The notes under the pieces were generated by a model. That model searched no databases. It had not been told where the DNA came from and was given only the letters and a program-made list of their open reading frames with translations. Source: Streptomyces pactum (lineage in GTDB: Bacteria; Actinomycetota; Actinomycetes; Streptomycetales; Streptomycetaceae). Taken from it: a stretch of 64,000 nt of DNA. The stretch's first letter is position 1, and each line of letters starts with the position of its first letter. Below, piece after piece: positions 60,766-64,000 of this stretch. The stretch is from contig NZ_JACYXC010000001.1 in the NCBI RefSeq assembly GCF_016031615.1, forward strand, positions 6,014,001 through 6,078,000, written 5' to 3'. The position numbers and the translations under genes are program-made.

Positions 60766-61266
60766 GTGACTTCCAGCGCATCGCCGGGTCTGGCCCGGCT
60801 CAACACGGCTGACGAGCAGGAAGTGGCCGGTTGGCTGCACGAGGTGTGCGCCAGCCGGTCGTGGGCCGCGGCGGTGGCCGGGGGCCGCCCCTACGCGGAC
60901 CCCGAGGCACTGTTCGCGGCGAGCGACGCCGCCATGGCGGCGCTCACCCCCGAGGATCTCACCGAGGCGATGGCGGGCCACCCGCCGATCGGCCGGCCGA
61001 AGCCGGGCGACCCCACCTCGGCCCGGGAGCAGAGCGGGGTGCAGGACGCGGTGCGCGAGGAGCTGCTCGAACTCAACCTCGCCTACCAGGAACGGCACGG
61101 GCACGTCTTCCTCATCTGCGCCACCGGACGCACCGGTGACCAGATGCTCGCCGTGCTCAAGGAGCGCATCGGCAACGACACGGACACCGAACGCGAGATC
61201 GTCCGGACCGAACTGGGCAAGATCAACCGCATCCGGCTGACCCGGCTCGTAGAAGGAGATCTGTGA
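60766..61266 (+). CDS. uraD: OHCU decarboxylase (2-oxo-4-hydroxy-4-carboxy-5-ureidoimidazoline)
   Basis: A 166-residue enzyme giving (S)-allantoin from OHCU, the last step of urate oxidation. The family marks are LARLNTADEQEVAGWLHEVC, GHPPIGRPK (catalytic His), SAREQSGVQD (Glu) and LNLAYQERHGHVFLICATGR. The GTG at 60766 sits six bases after the -10 box. Its TGA overlaps the uraH ATG by one base. Confidence 0.95.
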   Translation: MTSSASPGLARLNTADEQEVAGWLHEVCASRSWAAAVAGGRPYADPEALFAASDAAMAALTPEDLTEAMAGHPPIGRPKPGDPTSAREQSGVQDAVREELLELNLAYQERHGHVFLICATGRTGDQMLAVLKERIGNDTDTEREIVRTELGKINRIRLTRLVEGDL

Positions 61267-61670
61267 TGACCGACCCGTCCGCGTCCTCCGCCGCACCGCA
61301 CACCTCGGTGTCCACGCACATCCTCGACACCAGCGTCGGCCGGCCGGCCGAAGGCGTGGCCGTGTCGTTGTCGGTCCGGGCCGGCGGGTCGAGCCCCTGG
61401 CGGGACCACGGCGCCGGCCACACCGACGCCGACGGCCGCTGCAAGACCCTGCCGGCGCTGCCGGAAGGGACCACCCACGTACGGCTGGACTTCGTGACCG
61501 GGCCGTACTTCACCCAGCAAGCCGAGGCGCAGCAGGACGCCCCCCGCGTAAGGGACAGCGGTGCGTTCTTCCCGGAGGTGGCGATTGTCTTCGCCGTCGC
61601 GCCGGGCGAGCACTACCACGTACCGCTGCTGCTCAACCCGTTCGGCTACTCCGTTTACCGAGGGAGCTAG
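61266..61670 (+). CDS. uraH: 5-hydroxyisourate hydrolase (transthyretin-like)
   Basis: A 134-residue periplasm/cytosol-type transthyretin-related protein that hydrolyses 5-hydroxyisourate to OHCU. The signature STHILDTSVGRPAEGVAV is at the start, GRCKTL in the middle, and the diagnostic C-terminal YRGS ends the protein, with catalytic His in STHILD and HYHVPLLLNP. AAGGAG lies 7 bases before the ATG. It lies between uraD and uricase. Confidence 0.96.
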   Translation: MTDPSASSAAPHTSVSTHILDTSVGRPAEGVAVSLSVRAGGSSPWRDHGAGHTDADGRCKTLPALPEGTTHVRLDFVTGPYFTQQAEAQQDAPRVRDSGAFFPEVAIVFAVAPGEHYHVPLLLNPFGYSVYRGS

Positions 61671-61678
61671 CAGGCACC

Positions 61679-62626
61679 ATGACCGCCCATTCCCACCACC
61701 CCCGCCCTGCGATTCTCGGCCAGAACCAGTACGGCAAGGCGGAGAACCGCGTCGTCCGGATCGTGCGGGACGGCGACACCCACCACATCAAGGACCTCAA
61801 CGTCTCGGTGGCGCTCTCCGGTGACATGGAGGAGGTGCACCTGTCCGGCTCGAACGCCAACGTCCTGCCGACCGACACCACCAAGAACACGGTGTTCGCG
61901 TTCGCCAAGGAGCACGGCATCGAGTCCGCCGAGCAGTTCGGCATCCACCTCGCCCGCCACTTCGTGACCAGCCAGGAGGCGATCCACCGGGCGCGCATCC
62001 GCATCGAGGAGTACAGCTGGGAGCGGATCGAGACCTCCGAGTCCAACTCCCGCTTCATCGGGGCGGACGAGGTCAAGCACTCCTTCGTCCGCAAGGGCCA
62101 GGAGACCCGCACCGCGCAGATCACCTACGACGGCTCCCGCTGGGAGGTGATCTCGGGTCTGAAGGACCTGACGGTGATGAACTCCACCAACTCGGAGTTC
62201 TGGGGCTACGTCAAGGACAAGTACACCACCCTGCAGGAGGCGTACGACCGCATCCTCGCCACCGAGGTCTCCTCGCAGTGGCGGTACGGCTGGTCCTCGG
62301 ACGAGGACCGCATGCCCAACTGGGACCGGTCCTACGCGCAGGCGAAGAAGCACATGCTCGCGGCCTTCGCGGAGACCTACTCCCTCTCCCTCCAGCAGAC
62401 GCTCTACCAGATGGGCGTACGCGTCATCAACAGCCGCAGTGAGATCGACGAGATCCGCTTCTCGCTGCCGAACAAGCACCACTTCCTGGTGGACCTCGAA
62501 CCGTTCGGGCTGAAGAACGACCACGAGGTGTACTACGCGGCCGACCGTCCCTACGGCCTCATCGAGGCCACCATCCTGCGGGACGGAGCCGAGCAGCGGA
62601 TCCCGGTCGACATGACCAACCTGTAG
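61679..62626 (+). CDS. Urate oxidase (uricase, cofactor-free)
   Basis: A 315-residue cofactor-independent uricase oxidising urate to 5-hydroxyisourate with release of H2O2. Family stretches are GQNQYGKAENRVVRIVRDGD, LPTDTTKNTVFAFAKEHGI (catalytic Lys/Thr region), SGLKDLTVMNSTNSEFWGYV and LPNKHHFLVDLEPFG. GGGAG lies upstream of the ATG at 61679. The peroxide it makes explains a catalase in the same cluster. Third gene of the uraD-uraH-uricase operon. Confidence 0.96.
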   Translation: MTAHSHHPRPAILGQNQYGKAENRVVRIVRDGDTHHIKDLNVSVALSGDMEEVHLSGSNANVLPTDTTKNTVFAFAKEHGIESAEQFGIHLARHFVTSQEAIHRARIRIEEYSWERIETSESNSRFIGADEVKHSFVRKGQETRTAQITYDGSRWEVISGLKDLTVMNSTNSEFWGYVKDKYTTLQEAYDRILATEVSSQWRYGWSSDEDRMPNWDRSYAQAKKHMLAAFAETYSLSLQQTLYQMGVRVINSRSEIDEIRFSLPNKHHFLVDLEPFGLKNDHEVYYAADRPYGLIEATILRDGAEQRIPVDMTNL

Positions 62627-62777
62627 GGTCCGCGCCCACCCCCGACGCACGCGCCGGCGTCTGTTCCCAGGGGGAAGAGCGGGGGCATCTGCGCACACCG
62701 AGCACCACCGCGGTCCCGGTCGTCACCCCGCTCGACCCCCCGGGCCCGCGTCTCCACAGGGAAGAACGAGGAACCCC

Positions 62778-64000
62778 ATGGCAGCTTCGCGCATCGTCAT
62801 CGAGAACTGCGCCATCGCCACCGTGGACGCCGACGACACCGAGTACGCCTCGGGTCACGTCGTGGTGGCCGGCAACCGGATCGAAGCGGTGGGCGCCGGC
62901 GCGGCGCCGCGGGACCTGGACGGCGTCGTCCGCCGGATCGACGGCACCGGCCACCTGGCCACCCCCGGCCTGGTCAACACCCACCACCACTTCTACCAGT
63001 GGATAACCCGGGGGCTGGCCCAGGACCACAGCCTCTTCGACTGGCTGGTCGCGCTCTACCCGACGTGGGCCAGGATCGACGAGGAGATGGTGCACGCGGC
63101 GGCCCAGGGGTCGCTGGCGATGATGGCACGCGGCGGGGTCACCACCGCCATGGACCACCACTACGTCCACCCGCGGGGGGCGGGCGACCTGTCCGGCACC
63201 ATCGTGGCGGCGGCCGCCGCCATGGGGATCCGCTTCACCCTGGCCCGCGGCTCGATGGACCGCGGCACCTCCGCCGGCGGCCTGCCGCCGGACTTCGCCG
63301 TGGAAACCCTGGACGGCGCGCTCGCCGCCACCGAGGAGACCATCGACCGGCACCACGACGCGTCCCCGGACGCGATGACGCGGATCGCGGTCGCGCCCTG
63401 CTCCCCGTTCTCCGTCTCCACCGAACTCCTGCGCCAGGCAGCCGGACTCGCCCGCCGCAAGGGCGTACGGCTGCACACCCACGGCTCGGAGACGGTGGAG
63501 GAGGAGAAGTTCTGCCGCGAACTGTTCGGCATGGGCCCCACCGAGTACTTCGAGTCCACCGGCTGGCTCGGTGAGGACGTGTGGATGGCGCACTGCGTCC
63601 ACATGAACGACTCCGACATCGCGGCCTTCGCCCGGACCGGCACCGGCGTCGCCCACTGCCCCTCCTCCAACGCGCGGCTCGCCGCCGGCATCGCCCGGGT
63701 CCCGGACATGCTGGCCGCCGGCGTCCCGGTGGGGCTGGGGGTGGACGGCACCGCGTCCAACGAGTCCGGCGAACTCCACACCGAACTCCGCAACGCCCTG
63801 CTCATCAACCGCCTCGGCGGTCACCGGGAGAAGGCCCTGAACGCCCGGCAGGCGCTGCGGCTGGGCACCCACGGCGGCGCCCGGGTCCTGGGACGGGCCG
63901 ACCACATCGGCTCCCTGGAGCCCGGGAAACTCGCCGACCTGGTGCTCTGGAGGATCGACGGCATCGGCCACGCGTCGATCGCCGACCCGGTCGCGGCCCT
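62778..64000 (+). CDS. 8-oxoguanine deaminase (amidohydrolase), 3' end missing
   Basis: Amidohydrolase, at least 407 residues, starting MAASRIVIENCAIATVDADD. Metal ligands are seen in LVNTHHHFYQWITRG (HxH), LHTHGSETVEEE and MAHCVHMNDSD, then GVDGTASNESGELHTE (Asp). The sequence fits the 8-oxoguanine deaminase/AtzA-TrzA group; a guanine or cytosine deaminase is a less likely alternative. It would convert 8-oxoguanine to urate, feeding uricase. GAGGAACCCC precedes the ATG. It follows uricase by 151 bp and is cut by the right edge of the window. Confidence 0.92.
   Translation, partial: MAASRIVIENCAIATVDADDTEYASGHVVVAGNRIEAVGAGAAPRDLDGVVRRIDGTGHLATPGLVNTHHHFYQWITRGLAQDHSLFDWLVALYPTWARIDEEMVHAAAQGSLAMMARGGVTTAMDHHYVHPRGAGDLSGTIVAAAAAMGIRFTLARGSMDRGTSAGGLPPDFAVETLDGALAATEETIDRHHDASPDAMTRIAVAPCSPFSVSTELLRQAAGLARRKGVRLHTHGSETVEEEKFCRELFGMGPTEYFESTGWLGEDVWMAHCVHMNDSDIAAFARTGTGVAHCPSSNARLAAGIARVPDMLAAGVPVGLGVDGTASNESGELHTELRNALLINRLGGHREKALNARQALRLGTHGGARVLGRADHIGSLEPGKLADLVLWRIDGIGHASIADPVAA

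Overview
The window is very GC-rich, with strong third-position GC bias, GTG/TTG starts and TANNNT -10 boxes placed directly before start codons. It carries families typical of Streptomyces: a DUF397 protein with an Scr1-type XRE regulator, a DUF574-type methyltransferase, a CGNR zinc-finger protein, and an LLM/FMN-reductase pair. It is almost certainly a Streptomyces or close actinomycete chromosome. No rRNA, tRNA, insertion sequence, integrase or origin was recognised.

Left part (1-32.8 kb) is a mosaic of small accessory units. It starts with a KhtTU-like K+/H+ antiporter pair (incomplete at the left edge). Next are a hemerythrin protein, a coupled secreted serine hydrolase and TAP-type hydrolase, a KimA-like permease, the LLM monooxygenase with two FMN reductases and a VOC protein, and a TetR gene with a DHA2 efflux pump. 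An FtsX permease diverges from a NarL-type two-component system. An HxlR regulator diverges from an MFS pump. Then come a class IV aminotransferase, a sigma-like protein, the methyltransferase/XRE/DUF397 group, a degenerate alpha/beta-hydrolase with an SDR and a divergent TetR gene, a CMD protein without its cysteines, and a CGNR gene divergent from an MBL hydrolase. Several divergent intergenic regions carry paired operators.

Middle part (32.9-45.0 kb) is a type I-E CRISPR-Cas locus. A 25-repeat, 24-spacer array with a leader adjoins the minus-strand operon cas3-cse1, cse2, cas7, cas5, cas6e, cas1, cas2. Cas3 and Cse1 form one continuous reading frame joined by a Gly/His-rich linker. As written, cse1 and cse2 each carry a one-base frameshift in a homopolymer. 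A third frame conflict of the same kind lies at the start of the MFS gene near 21.7 kb, which points to homopolymer miscalls, though real inactivation is not excluded. Upstream of cas3 lies a degenerate two-repeat mini-array with a 20-nt pseudo-spacer. Its 5' nine bases match a site about 55 bp away, the layout expected of a CreR/CreA-type regulatory crRNA-like RNA. This is the most novel candidate in the window.

Right part (45-64 kb) holds a CorA transporter, an AlkZ-like glycosylase, a stress-type membrane protein, a GAF-LuxR regulator divergent from two coupled acyl-CoA ligases, and a zinc-ribbon protein with an Mrr-like C-terminus. It ends in a purine/glyoxylate catabolic cluster. 8-oxoguanine deaminase feeds urate to uricase, UraH and UraD to give allantoin. 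Downstream glyoxylate is handled by Gcl, GlxR and Hyi, and catalase removes the peroxide made by uricase. katA and hyi share the motif TTCCGTAT(T/C)GCGGA at their promoters, suggesting one regulator, plausibly of the IclR/AllR type.
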